Position numbers and translations under genes: made by a program. Below are positions 44,032-52,280 of a stretch of 64,000 bases of DNA, piece after piece. The notes under the pieces were generated by a model, which ran no database searches, was not told the DNA's origin, and was given only the letters and a program-made list of their open reading frames with translations. Source of the stretch: Aquimarina spinulae (GTDB taxonomy: Bacteria > Bacteroidota > Bacteroidia > Flavobacteriales > Flavobacteriaceae); assembly GCF_943373825.1 (NCBI RefSeq), contig NZ_CALSBP010000002.1, positions 2,841,501 through 2,905,500 on the forward strand, read 5' to 3'. Every line of letters starts with the position of its first letter. The stretch's first letter is position 1.

Positions 44032-44053
44032 AATATGCAATATAATGCATATT
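44032..44053. promoter_or_regulatory. operator-like inverted repeat of Xre cassette 2
   Basis: AATATGCA and TGCATATT form perfect 8-base arms around a 6-base ATATAA centre, in the divergent gap between B2 and the Xre gene. The position corresponds to the palindrome of cassette 1, although the base sequence differs, as do the regulators. Confidence 0.55.
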
Positions 44054-44132
44054 TATAACAGATAATCAAGTGTTTGTAAAAATAGGGATGCCTGCTGTAT
44101 TTTTGCTAACAGGAAATTAGTCATTTTTGAGG

Positions 44133-44357
44133 ATGGCTAAAGATGATAAATTCAAAGAAGCATTAGGCAATCGACTGCGAAGTTTACGGCTAGACGCTGG
44201 GTTAACATTGGTAGAATTAGCCGAAAAATCCGGAGTAAGTTACCGAACTATTATTGATATCGAAAAAGCAGACACCAGACCTTCTGTCGAAGTAATCAGG
44301 TTGCTCTGCAATGCATTAGAGTATCCTCTCTCTGACTTTTTTAAATTCAAATACTAA
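44133..44357 (+). CDS. Xre-family HTH regulator of cassette 2
   Basis: A 74-residue single-domain Cro/C1-type regulator. LGNRLRSLRLDAGLTLVELA, then EKSGVSYRTIIDIEKADTRP and VIRLLCNALEYPLSDFFKF give a complete five-helix HTH_3 domain with nothing else. Start chosen at the ATG at 44133 (MAKDDKF) rather than a TTG two codons earlier. It is divergent from the B2-A2 genes and presumably controls them. Similar in size and place to the cassette 1 regulator. Confidence 0.85.
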   Translation: MAKDDKFKEALGNRLRSLRLDAGLTLVELAEKSGVSYRTIIDIEKADTRPSVEVIRLLCNALEYPLSDFFKFKY

Positions 44358-44853
44358 CAATAGGATATACGAATAACTATATCTGTGTTTGTAGTACTAA
44401 AAATTGTTAAAAACCTAACCTATAGGTATATACTTTATTATAGGTTTAGGTATTGATCCCGCTTAAGAAACTGTTTAAAAGTGTATTTTCTGAAAACTAC
44501 CAATTTTTGATATACATGATTTCTAAACATGTTCTTAAGATTTTTCCCTGATCTTAAATTACGACGAAAATTCTTACACACCTTACGGGAACCCGTATGA
44601 GATGTATTAATTTTTTTTATATGAGCTATGCATTTTAACTATTATTTATCCAAAATAATGGCTAAAACTAATTGTAACCCCTTCGAAAATAGGGGGTAAA
44701 TGCCCCTTTATTTCGATGTTACATATTTTTTAGGATTCGTTACATCTATGATACTATCCCGATATAATGCTTTATACCTTTATTGTATTCAATCAATTGA
44801 TCATAAAACGTTTGGCCAAAACAAAGTAATAACTCTTAAAAACCGTATTAATC
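44358..44853. other. intergenic region without a supported gene
   Basis: Nearly 500 bases without convincing coding sequence. A stem CCTAACCTATA / TATAGGTTTAGG (44414-44450) follows the Xre gene and may end its transcript. A short palindrome TACGGGAACCCGTA lies at 44584-44597. A 23-codon frame (44529-44600) is very basic but unsupported. Promoter signals for the downstream lipoprotein must lie near the end; none is clear. Confidence 0.4.
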
Positions 44854-45537
44854 ATGAAAAAAGTAGTATTAAATATTGTGGCTGTATTGCTTATCACTCT
44901 ATGTGCTTGTGAACAAGAAAATAGTATAGAAGAACAAACCACAGAAGATGTAAAAGAAATTGATAGTAACATTTCTAAAAAAGCCGGAGCCTCCCAAAGA
45001 GCACTTTGTATATATAGTTTAACACTTGATAAACAAATTTGCGATGATAGAGATATGACATGTAGATGTGATCCAAGAGGGTCTGTAATTGGGGTATGTG
45101 CGCAGATACAATGTTTACCAAATGTCTTTAATCCGATTACGCCAGAACCTGTTTATTCTAATCTTTGTAAAATAATTAGATGTGACTGGGTGTACAATGA
45201 TCCGTGGAGGATATATGATAAGGTAGATCCGAGAGTATTTAATTCTATTAAAGATGTATTGAAATTGACGATCAAATCAGATACAAAAGCAATACCATTT
45301 GCTATGAACAAAAATATTTTAGGGCTACAGTTTTATAAGCCTAATAACATGATGTATAGAGATTCTAAAACTCTAGAAGCAGGGCCTAGTATGTTTCATC
45401 TTAAAAACACAGTGATTTTAGACAAAGTATATTTAAAAAGATTAGGGCTTAAGGGCAATGTCATCAAACCAGGAAAATACCCTGTTATTTTTAATAAAAG
45501 AAACAAGACATATAATGTAATCCTAAAGGTAAAATGA
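44854..45537 (+). CDS. cysteine-rich lipoprotein, unknown family
   Basis: A 227-residue lipoprotein with lipobox LCAC (Cys19). After an acidic linker, residues ~50-115 contain nine Cys, partly paired as TCRC and GVCAQIQC (see also QICDD, LCKIIRC), which suggests a disulfide-rich domain. The C-terminal half (~125-227) is Cys-free and beta-rich, with KPGKYPVIFNKRNKTYNVIL. No family recognised. The disulfides could form in the periplasm or on the surface. Isolated gene, convergent with a small membrane protein. Confidence 0.65.
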   Translation: MKKVVLNIVAVLLITLCACEQENSIEEQTTEDVKEIDSNISKKAGASQRALCIYSLTLDKQICDDRDMTCRCDPRGSVIGVCAQIQCLPNVFNPITPEPVYSNLCKIIRCDWVYNDPWRIYDKVDPRVFNSIKDVLKLTIKSDTKAIPFAMNKNILGLQFYKPNNMMYRDSKTLEAGPSMFHLKNTVILDKVYLKRLGLKGNVIKPGKYPVIFNKRNKTYNVILKVK

Positions 45538-45585
45538 TGAACTTATTTTAACCCATTACAAAATCCCTATTATACGATTGTCAAG

Positions 45586-45633
45586 CCAGGTTTGTCGAAG
45601 TTAGTACTCCCAACGCTTCTTCGATAGGCCTGG
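45586..45633. repeat. hairpin repeat between convergent genes
   Basis: Two nested inverted repeats form one hairpin: CCAGG...CCTGG outside and TCGAAG...CTTCGA inside. It is followed by GATTGATTTTTTAT. It may act as a terminator for the upstream lipoprotein. It also resembles CTTCGA-containing intergenic hairpin repeats that I recall from flavobacterial genomes. Confidence 0.45.
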
Positions 45634-45672
45634 ATTGATTTTTTATCATATGAAATGATAAGATAAAAGTGA

Positions 45673-46044
45673 TTATCTTTTTTTGAAATATGCATTTCTA
45701 ATGAGTAAACCGTAGATTAACGTTGGAATAAATAAACAAATTACAACAGAAGAAATCTTGTAATTGCTGCCGATAGTATTGAAAAGATTTAGAAAATCAA
45801 CAGAACTATTAAACGCCCAATTGGCAAAATTCTCAAAATCTGGAATCGCTATTAGTATAATGAGAACAACTAAAACAAATACAATTTTAAAATAACTTTT
45901 TTTTACGATCTTATCTAATAAAAACATCCAGGTAAAAGGAATTAAGAAAAACCAAATAATGATATTGATCTCCTGGTAAGAAAAACCAGTAAGCTTTTCA
46001 AGAAATTTTAAAAAGTCATACGTAATTTCGAATAGAAATTCCAT
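45673..46044 (-). CDS. small membrane protein, unknown
   Basis: A ~123-residue protein with three hydrophobic helices (INIIIWFFLIPFTWMFLL; FKIVFVLVVLIILIAI; ISSVVICLFIPTLIYGLLI) and a positively charged C-terminus. Start chosen at MEFLFEIT; an ATG three codons earlier is possible. It lies 15 bases after trpS on the same strand and is probably co-transcribed. No family or function recognised. Confidence 0.6.
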   Translation of the reverse strand: MEFLFEITYDFLKFLEKLTGFSYQEINIIIWFFLIPFTWMFLLDKIVKKSYFKIVFVLVVLIILIAIPDFENFANWAFNSSVDFLNLFNTIGSNYKISSVVICLFIPTLIYGLLIRNAYFKKR

Positions 46045-46059
46045 AAAAACCACTTATCT

Positions 46060-47028
46060 CTAATACCCAACCTTTTCTCTAACTCTTGCTAATACAGTAT
46101 CGGCAATAGCAGTAGCTTTTTGTGCTCCGATAGCCAGGGCTTCGTCTATTTCATTAAGGTTATCCATATAATAGGCATAGCGTTCGCGTTCAGAAGTAAA
46201 TTTTTCAATCAATACTTCATAAAAAGCTTGTTTTGCATGTCCATATCCGTAGTTTCCTCCCTGATAATTCTTACGCATCTCTTCTTGTTGTTCTACAGTA
46301 GCGATAAGCTTATATAGCGTAAATAAGTTACAGGTATCCGGATCTTTTGGTTCTTCTAGCGGAGTGCTATCGGTCTCGATAGACATAATCTGTTTACGTA
46401 GTTTCTTATCTGGTAAAAACAGGTTAATGATATTTCCTTTTGATTTACTCATCTTGCCACCGTCTGTTCCTGGTACATACATAGTTTCTTTTTGCACCTG
46501 GGCTTCGGGTATTACAAACATTTCACCCATTTGGTTGTGCATTCGCGAAGCTACGTCACGAGTCATTTCGAGATGTTGCAGTTGATCTTTTCCTACAGGT
46601 ATAATTTCTGCATCGTAGAGCAGGATATCGGCAGCCATTAGCATAGGGTATGTAAATAATCCAGCATTTACATCCTCTAGACGATCTGCTTTATCCTTAA
46701 ACGAATGTGCAAGCGTTAGTCGCTGATAAGGAAAAAAACAGCTTAGGTACCAGGATAATTCTGTTACCTGTGGGATATCACTCTGTCGATAAAAAACAGT
46801 TTTTTCTATATCCAGCCCACAAGCCAACCAGGCAGCTGCAGTAGAGTAGGTGTTCTCTCGTAATGTATTGGCATCCTTGATTTGTGTAAGCGAGTGCATA
46901 TTGGCAATAAATAAAAACGAATCGTTTTCTGGCTCATTGGCCATTTGGATTGCCGGTATGATAGCTCCTAATAGGTTTCCTAAATGCGGAGTGCCTGTAC
47001 TCTGTATTCCTGTTAGAATTCTGGACAT
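46060..47028 (-). CDS. trpS: tryptophanyl-tRNA synthetase
   Basis: A 322-residue class I aminoacyl-tRNA synthetase for tryptophan. The HIGH-type motif appears as GTPHLGNLLG (~12-21) and the KMSKS loop as GGKMSKSKGN (near 193). ADILLYDAEIIPVGKDQLQH is the TrpRS-specific substrate pocket. Length and start agree with the family. Cytoplasmic housekeeping gene followed by a small membrane protein gene. Confidence 0.96.
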   Translation of the reverse strand: MSRILTGIQSTGTPHLGNLLGAIIPAIQMANEPENDSFLFIANMHSLTQIKDANTLRENTYSTAAAWLACGLDIEKTVFYRQSDIPQVTELSWYLSCFFPYQRLTLAHSFKDKADRLEDVNAGLFTYPMLMAADILLYDAEIIPVGKDQLQHLEMTRDVASRMHNQMGEMFVIPEAQVQKETMYVPGTDGGKMSKSKGNIINLFLPDKKLRKQIMSIETDSTPLEEPKDPDTCNLFTLYKLIATVEQQEEMRKNYQGGNYGYGHAKQAFYEVLIEKFTSERERYAYYMDNLNEIDEALAIGAQKATAIADTVLARVREKVGY

Positions 47029-47241
47029 GGTGATGTATTATCTTTTATTACGGTTTTAAGTTTTAAACCCTGGTTAAGTATTTTTTTAATTTCTAAAATT
47101 TAGTAAAGTATTTAGTTCGCAGATTTTGGTATCATAAACGACCTTCTGCCTACTTATACTTCGAGTATATAACTATACTAATTTCAGCAAAGGTAATTTT
47201 TTTGTTCACATAGCTCAAACCAATTGTGTATTTTTGGGGAG

Positions 47242-47991
47242 ATGCATATACTAAGAAACATACTTATCCTACTATGGCGTATCTGGTTTTATATCGTTAT
47301 GGGTATTCCTATACTTATTATGTTTCCTGTGTTATTAGTGCTTTCGTCGAGAGAAGAATGGTATCCGCAGTTTTTTGTAGTCGCCAGATTATGGGCAAAA
47401 ATTGTACTGTATGGATCAGGATTTTTACCCAAGATAACCAAAGAAGCAGAACCAGATCGTAAAAAAAGTTACATGTTTGTTGCTAATCATACCTCGATGA
47501 CAGACATTATGCTAATGTTGTATTCGGTAAAAAACCCTTTTGTATTTGTAGGAAAAAAAGAATTGGCAAAAATCCCGATTTTTGGATTTTTCTATAAACG
47601 TACTTGTATATTGGTAGATCGTAATAGCCAACGAAGTAGGAAAGAAGTATTTGATCGTGCACAAGCAAGGTTACATGACGGTACAAGTATTTGTATTTTT
47701 CCAGAAGGAGGGGTTCCCGATGATGAATCTGTGATTTTAGATGAATTTAAAGATGGAGCCTTCAGATTAGCTATAGATCACCAAATTCCTATAGTACCAT
47801 TAGCGTTTCTAGATAATAAAAAGCGATTTTCGTATACTTTTTTTAGCGGAAGCCCAGGAATTATGAGGGGTCGCGTTCTTAAAGAAATCCCTACAGAAGG
47901 ATTAACACAAGATCATAAAAAAGAGTTGAAAGAAAACACAAGAGATCTTATTTTAAAGACATTAGAAGCCGATCTACATTATAAAAAATAA
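47242..47991 (+). CDS. plsC: 1-acyl-sn-glycerol-3-phosphate acyltransferase
   Basis: A 249-residue membrane-bound acyltransferase of phospholipid synthesis. It has an N-terminal helix (~5-28), the catalytic HX4D motif in ANHTSMTDIML, the acceptor-binding motif FPEGGVPDD, and IVPLAFLDNKKRF. Start chosen at MHILRN; a TATTTTTG -7-like sequence (47229-47236) overlaps the upstream alternative, which would make the leader very short. It ends at a GC-rich terminator. Confidence 0.88.
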   Translation: MHILRNILILLWRIWFYIVMGIPILIMFPVLLVLSSREEWYPQFFVVARLWAKIVLYGSGFLPKITKEAEPDRKKSYMFVANHTSMTDIMLMLYSVKNPFVFVGKKELAKIPIFGFFYKRTCILVDRNSQRSRKEVFDRAQARLHDGTSICIFPEGGVPDDESVILDEFKDGAFRLAIDHQIPIVPLAFLDNKKRFSYTFFSGSPGIMRGRVLKEIPTEGLTQDHKKELKENTRDLILKTLEADLHYKK

Positions 47992-47992
47992 G

Positions 47993-48020
47993 AAAGCCGC
48001 TTCTCCCCAGAAACGGCTTT
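47993..48020. terminator. terminator after plsC
   Basis: The stem AAAGCCG / CGGCTTT with a 14-base loop begins 2 bases after the plsC stop. It lies between convergent genes and may serve both. Confidence 0.65.
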
Positions 48021-48079
48021 GTTCATCATTGCTTTTTAAAGCAATAATTACCTAACCAACTAAAAAATCTTTATAGTTC

Positions 48080-49684
48080 TTAAAATTTGATGCTTACTCC
48101 AGTGTATACCCCAAAATAGTAGGGTTTAAAATTATTGGCATTGTCATTAAATGCATTAAACTGATATTTAAAAATAGGCTCAAGATTGATTTCGAATTGA
48201 TCGGATATTTTATAATCGACACCCAGCCCTATATTACCACTAAAACTTACATCATTGAGATTGCTGGCTTCACCTATCGGAGTTTCAAAATCACCAGCTT
48301 CTATAGAGATTTTGTTATCCTGTAAGAATAATGTACTTATACCTCCAATCATATTTACTCCAATTTTTTTATCAACCAAAGCATATTTCATTTCAACCGG
48401 GACTTCTAAGTAGGCAATACTTTGATTAAGTAATCCAACATTTTGCTTTTGTTCTATCGCATTTCTGTCAAGGTCCGAAAATTCAGACCCGATATCAGTG
48501 CTTCTTACGTTTCCGATATCAGAAATCAAAATTGCTCCGGCATTAGAGTTATAGTTCACATTTTCTAGATTTTGACCAACTGCCGATGGAGAAAAACCAA
48601 CACCTTCTGTATTATAACTAAGATCTACCTTGTTTACTCCAGAACGCACACTAAATCTTTTATTTATAGCATAAGAAACATGCACACCATAACTCATATT
48701 TACTTGTCCGTTTTTATTATTGTCTGCAAATTGAGTATCGATTGAAGATCCGCTTCCGATAGAACTATAATATACAGGGGCGACATTAGGCGAAACATTC
48801 CATTTTTTGGTTGATGTGGATTCTTCTGCTATTTCTTCTTCCTCGTCTTTATGTATAACATCAAAGATAGATTTCTTACCATTGTCATTTGTGTTCTCAA
48901 CATCTTCTTCAGGAGTTTTGTTCTTTATATCATTATCAACACTCTTTTCTGTTAAACCTTGAGTATTTGTGTTACTTTTCTCGTTAGGTGTTGCAAAAAG
49001 AGGATGTTCTCTTTCCGAAATAGGCTTTTTATTCTGTTGATTAGCAATGGTAGTTTTCTCGATTGTGTTCTCTTGCGTAACAATAGGATCTTCTTTTTGC
49101 TTAGAGGAAATTTGTGCTGTGTTATTATTATTTGTTACGGTATGATCTACGATTCGATTTTTAGTTTCAGGATGGGAGACAGGATCTAATTTATTAGTGC
49201 TTTTGGGTTGCGAAGGTACTTGCTCCAGAGTTTTAGCAACTGCATTTTCTTTTGTGACAGATGGCTCAAAATAATTATGTTGACCAGCATCATTATCTTG
49301 ATCAAGATTAGTATTTTTTGTTTTTTGATTAGTGGGGTTGGTTTCTTTTTCTTCTGAAGTGACTATAACATCTTCTATAGGAGGGTTAACCTGTTCGTTA
49401 GGTGTCGTTTTTGTATGTTCAATTATATTTTTAGTATCAGAATCGGTGATGGTATCATTTTCTTGTAGATCATTAGTATTAAACGGTAAAGAGCTTATGC
49501 CAAATATAAGCGCAATTAATGCTGCAACACCTGCAGCTCTGTACCAAAATGGTATCAGAAAAATTCTTTTTTTGTTTTTATTTTGACGTGCCTTAATTTT
49601 TTCCCATACTATTTCATCGGGAATGACTTCAAAATCCTTGAATTTTTCCTGAAATAAACGATCTATATTTTTTTTATCACTCAT
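48080..49684 (-). CDS. inner-membrane-anchored protein with C-terminal outer-membrane-type barrel
   Basis: A 534-residue protein encoded with the sigma factor upstream (4-base overlap). The N-terminal ~42 residues are cytoplasmic and anti-sigma-like (FQEKFKDFEVIPDEIVWEKI), then one membrane helix (~46-64). A long polar Asn/Thr/Lys/Glu-rich linker (~70-290) follows, and a C-terminal OmpW/PorT-like beta-barrel (~295-534) ends in YFGVYTGVSIKF with the terminal Phe usual for barrel assembly. The topology would bridge both membranes, so barrel state could be signalled to sigma. The anti-sigma role is inferred from position. Confidence 0.75.
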   Translation of the reverse strand: MSDKKNIDRLFQEKFKDFEVIPDEIVWEKIKARQNKNKKRIFLIPFWYRAAGVAALIALIFGISSLPFNTNDLQENDTITDSDTKNIIEHTKTTPNEQVNPPIEDVIVTSEEKETNPTNQKTKNTNLDQDNDAGQHNYFEPSVTKENAVAKTLEQVPSQPKSTNKLDPVSHPETKNRIVDHTVTNNNNTAQISSKQKEDPIVTQENTIEKTTIANQQNKKPISEREHPLFATPNEKSNTNTQGLTEKSVDNDIKNKTPEEDVENTNDNGKKSIFDVIHKDEEEEIAEESTSTKKWNVSPNVAPVYYSSIGSGSSIDTQFADNNKNGQVNMSYGVHVSYAINKRFSVRSGVNKVDLSYNTEGVGFSPSAVGQNLENVNYNSNAGAILISDIGNVRSTDIGSEFSDLDRNAIEQKQNVGLLNQSIAYLEVPVEMKYALVDKKIGVNMIGGISTLFLQDNKISIEAGDFETPIGEASNLNDVSFSGNIGLGVDYKISDQFEINLEPIFKYQFNAFNDNANNFKPYYFGVYTGVSIKF

Positions 49685-50238
49685 CTTCGTTCTTCAATTG
49701 GTCGAACATAAAGCTCTTGGTTGGTTTGTAATTTTTCTTTTAAAATATTTCTTGCTCTCGCCAGATTAGATTTAGAAGTTCCTACAGATATCTCCAACAC
49801 CTCTGCAACTTCTTTATGAGAATAACCGTCTAACACATAAAGATTAAATACTAATCGATATCGATCGGGTAGTTGCTGTATAATCTCTAAAAGATAATCC
49901 AGCGAAATCTCTTCTTCATCTACTTCAACTTCAACTTCTTCAATCTGTTCCTCATTAATGATATCAAAAACTTTTTGTTTTCGATATTTTTGTAATGCTG
50001 TATTAATAGTTACTCGTTTTATCCACCCTTCAAAAGAACCTTGGTTTTTATATTGACCGATTTTATCAAAAATGGTTATAAAAGCATCTTGCAAGGTATC
50101 TTCTGCACTCGAAACATCACTAGAATATTTTAAGCAAATCGAAAACAACTTACTACTGTATAATCTATACAATTGTTCTTGCGCCTGAGCATTTTTTTTC
50201 TTACACCTTTTTATGAGTTGGTCTAAACCCACTAACAA
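49681..50238 (-). CDS. ECF RNA polymerase sigma factor
   Basis: A 185-residue sigma-70 ECF factor. Region 2 shows SAEDTLQDAFITIFDKIGQY, followed by WIKRVTINTALQKYRKQK. Region 4 shows LPDRYRLVFNLYVLDGYSHK and then EVAEVLEISVGTSKSNLARA. An acidic linker (EEVEVEVDEEEIS) lies between the regions. Its stop overlaps the start of the membrane-anchored barrel protein gene, implying translational coupling of sigma and regulator. Confidence 0.9.
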   Translation of the reverse strand: MLVGLDQLIKRCKKKNAQAQEQLYRLYSSKLFSICLKYSSDVSSAEDTLQDAFITIFDKIGQYKNQGSFEGWIKRVTINTALQKYRKQKVFDIINEEQIEEVEVEVDEEEISLDYLLEIIQQLPDRYRLVFNLYVLDGYSHKEVAEVLEISVGTSKSNLARARNILKEKLQTNQELYVRPIEERR

Positions 50239-50283
50239 CTATTTTTAGTTTACCCATTTCTAATGCATAAAAACGGGTTTAAT

Positions 50284-50700
50284 TTATAATACAGGTACTT
50301 CTACGGTTAAAAATTGATTATCTCCATTTTCGTCTCTTCCTTGCCAGAATCTAAAGATGTAAGAATCTTCATTTCCTACTAAAAAATCAAAAGAAACTTC
50401 GACTAAATCTGTCGTTTCTAAATCTTTACAATTACCTTCATTAACTACCAAATTAACCACAGATACCGTTCGTTCATTTCCTAGCCTATCATAATCAAAT
50501 CCTGCAAAAGAATGGCAATTAGTTGGTCTGTAGTAAGATACAGTAATTGTATATATTTCTTTTCGATTAAACTGGTCGGGCAGTGAAGCTTCCTGTACAG
50601 TAGCTAATTCATAAAAGAAACTTGTTCCATTGTCGTCATCAGAACATCCAGTTAAGATAACTACAATAAAAAATGTTAAAACTATTTTTATCCTTCTCAT
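50284..50700 (-). CDS. small lipoprotein, unknown
   Basis: A 138-residue lipoprotein with lipobox LTGC (Cys19) followed by SDDDN, the acidic start common in surface lipoproteins of this phylum. The mature part is beta-rich with two more Cys (NCHSFAGF, GNCKDLE). No family recognised. It is upstream of the sigma/barrel pair on the same strand, 45 bases away, so it may share their transcript. Confidence 0.6.
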   Translation of the reverse strand: MRRIKIVLTFFIVVILTGCSDDDNGTSFFYELATVQEASLPDQFNRKEIYTITVSYYRPTNCHSFAGFDYDRLGNERTVSVVNLVVNEGNCKDLETTDLVEVSFDFLVGNEDSYIFRFWQGRDENGDNQFLTVEVPVL

Positions 50701-50782
50701 TTTCTTGGGGTTTTGAGAGATCGTATAACCTATCCATTAGGTAGATGCTCTAATGTAGATAAGGTTGCTTTTAAGGTATAAA

Positions 50783-50806
50783 AAAATCCCGAAGCTTCGG
50801 GATTTT
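50783..50806 (-). terminator. recA terminator
   Basis: AAAATCCCGAAG / CTTCGGGATTTT is a perfect self-complementary hairpin located 21 bases after the recA stop on the minus strand. Confidence 0.8.
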
Positions 50807-50827
50807 AGTGTTTTTATTAAGAAAGTT

Positions 50828-51835
50828 TTATTCTTTTGCAATTTTTATGGCTTCCTTGATTTTTTGTTCAAGTTCTTCCATAAGTTCTGGATTATCATTA
50901 AGTAAAGATTTCACTGCATCTCGTCCTTGTCCTAATTTGGTGTCTTGATAGCTAAACCAGGAACCACTTTTCTTGACAATTTCGTAGTCTACACCAATAT
51001 CTATAATTTCTCCATTTTTAGAAATACCCTCTCCATACATGATATCAAATTCTGCAGTTCTAAAAGGCGGAGCTACTTTGTTTTTTACTACTTTAACTCG
51101 TGTTTTGTTTCCTTGTACTTCACTATTACTATTTTTGATCTGTGTAGAACGACGAATATCTAAACGTACCGAAGCATAAAATTTTAAGGCGTTACCACCA
51201 GTAGTCGTTTCAGGATTTCCAAACATTACCCCGATTTTTTCACGAAGCTGATTAATAAAAATTACAGTACAATTGGTTTTGCTAATTGAACTGGTTAATT
51301 TTCGAAGCGCCTGAGACATTAATCGTGCATGAAGTCCCATTTTAGAATCCCCCATTTCACCTTCAATTTCACTTTTAGGAGTAAGTGCTGCCACAGAATC
51401 AATAACGATAATATCGATAGCTCCAGACCTGATCAGGTTATCAGTAATTTCTAAAGCCTGTTCCCCATGATCTGGTTGAGAAATAATTAAATTATCTATA
51501 TCTACACCTAATTTTTCTGCATAAAAACGATCAAAAGCATGCTCCGCATCAATAAATGCTGCAATACCCCCGGCTTTTTGTGCCTGTGCAATAGCATGCA
51601 AAGTAAGTGTTGTTTTACCAGAAGATTCTGGTCCGTAGATTTCAACGACTCTTCCTCTAGGATACCCACCAACACCTAATGCAAGGTCTAAACCAAGAGA
51701 ACCTGTAGGAATTACATCTACTTCTTGTACAGAACTGTCACTCATCTTCATTACAGTTCCTTTTCCGTAGGCTTTATCTAATTTATCAAGGGTAAGTTTT
51801 AATGCTTTTAATTTTGCGTCTTTCTCTGTACTCAT
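50828..51835 (-). CDS. recA: recombinase RecA
   Basis: The ~335-residue RecA recombinase, central to homologous recombination and SOS induction. Walker A GPESSGKT, the Walker B region [15 protein letters not shown], the L1/L2 loops ([29 protein letters not shown]) and the C-terminal domain are complete. Start set at [18 protein letters not shown], which matches flavobacterial RecA N-termini; an ATG ten codons upstream is possible. It is followed by a strong terminator. Confidence 0.97.
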   Translation of the reverse strand: MSTEKDAKLKALKLTLDKLDKAYGKGTVMKMSDSSVQEVDVIPTGSLGLDLALGVGGYPRGRVVEIYGPESSGKTTLTLHAIAQAQKAGGIAAFIDAEHAFDRFYAEKLGVDIDNLIISQPDHGEQALEITDNLIRSGAIDIIVIDSVAALTPKSEIEGEMGDSKMGLHARLMSQALRKLTSSISKTNCTVIFINQLREKIGVMFGNPETTTGGNALKFYASVRLDIRRSTQIKNSNSEVQGNKTRVKVVKNKVAPPFRTAEFDIMYGEGISKNGEIIDIGVDYEIVKKSGSWFSYQDTKLGQGRDAVKSLLNDNPELMEELEQKIKEAIKIAKE

Positions 51836-52087
51836 TTGTTGTTCAAATATATCGGGATTTGACATTGATAATAAACTTTTTGCTAAAGTACTATTTCTTT
51901 TTGTAGTTGGGATATGGATTCTAAAATCGTTATTAACAACAAATACCTGTATTTTATCTTAAGGTTTGGAGTTTTTAAACCTGTATTAGACATCGATTAC
52001 ATTTTTTTCAAGAATATAGCGCAACCCTTTTGTTTTTATAGCATCTATATAAAAAGCAAACATGAACAAAAGCAGAAGGAAAGAGAG

Positions 52088-52174
52088 ATGAAATTTCTTA
52101 AAAAGGTCGTAAGACATAATCTTGATGGCTGCACAATTACTAAAATTAGTAATTGTATAGTAGAAGGTGGCTAG
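52088..52174 (+). CDS. possible 28-residue peptide ending in Gly-Gly
   Basis: A small frame, MKFLKKVVRHNLDG then CTITKISNCIVEGG, preceded by the purine-rich AGGAAAGAGAG and ending with two Cys residues and a GG. A bidirectional terminator at 52227-52262 separates it from a convergent GG-leader peptide gene, which it faintly resembles (MK start, GG). It could be a leader remnant or a chance frame. The longer frame reaching back to 51914 shows no domain. Confidence 0.25.
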   Translation: MKFLKKVVRHNLDGCTITKISNCIVEGG

Positions 52175-52226
52175 CTTCGTTATTATATTTTTTAATCGTT
52201 AAATTATTTAATAACGAATTAGCCCA

Positions 52227-52262
52227 AAAAAATGCCTTGGAATAAGTTTCAAGGCATTTTTT
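52227..52262. terminator. bidirectional terminator
   Basis: AAAAAATGCCTTG / CAAGGCATTTTTT with a 10-base loop is a perfect 13-base stem. It works as a terminator on either strand and directly follows the GG-leader peptide gene. Confidence 0.8.
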
Positions 52263-52280
52263 AAATTCAGAAATTAGAAT

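Noticed and set aside
44529..44600. 23-codon basic frame (MFLRFFPDLKLRRK...)
   Set aside because: Too short, no context or paralogue; kept only as a note on the gap.
44700..44912. 70-codon frame running into the Cys-rich lipoprotein gene
   Set aside because: It overlaps the lipoprotein start in another frame and has no recognisable protein features.
51914..52087. Upstream part of an 86-codon frame next to recA
   Set aside because: No domain or signal; it crosses the expected recA promoter region. Only its last 28 codons have a plausible start context, and those only weakly.
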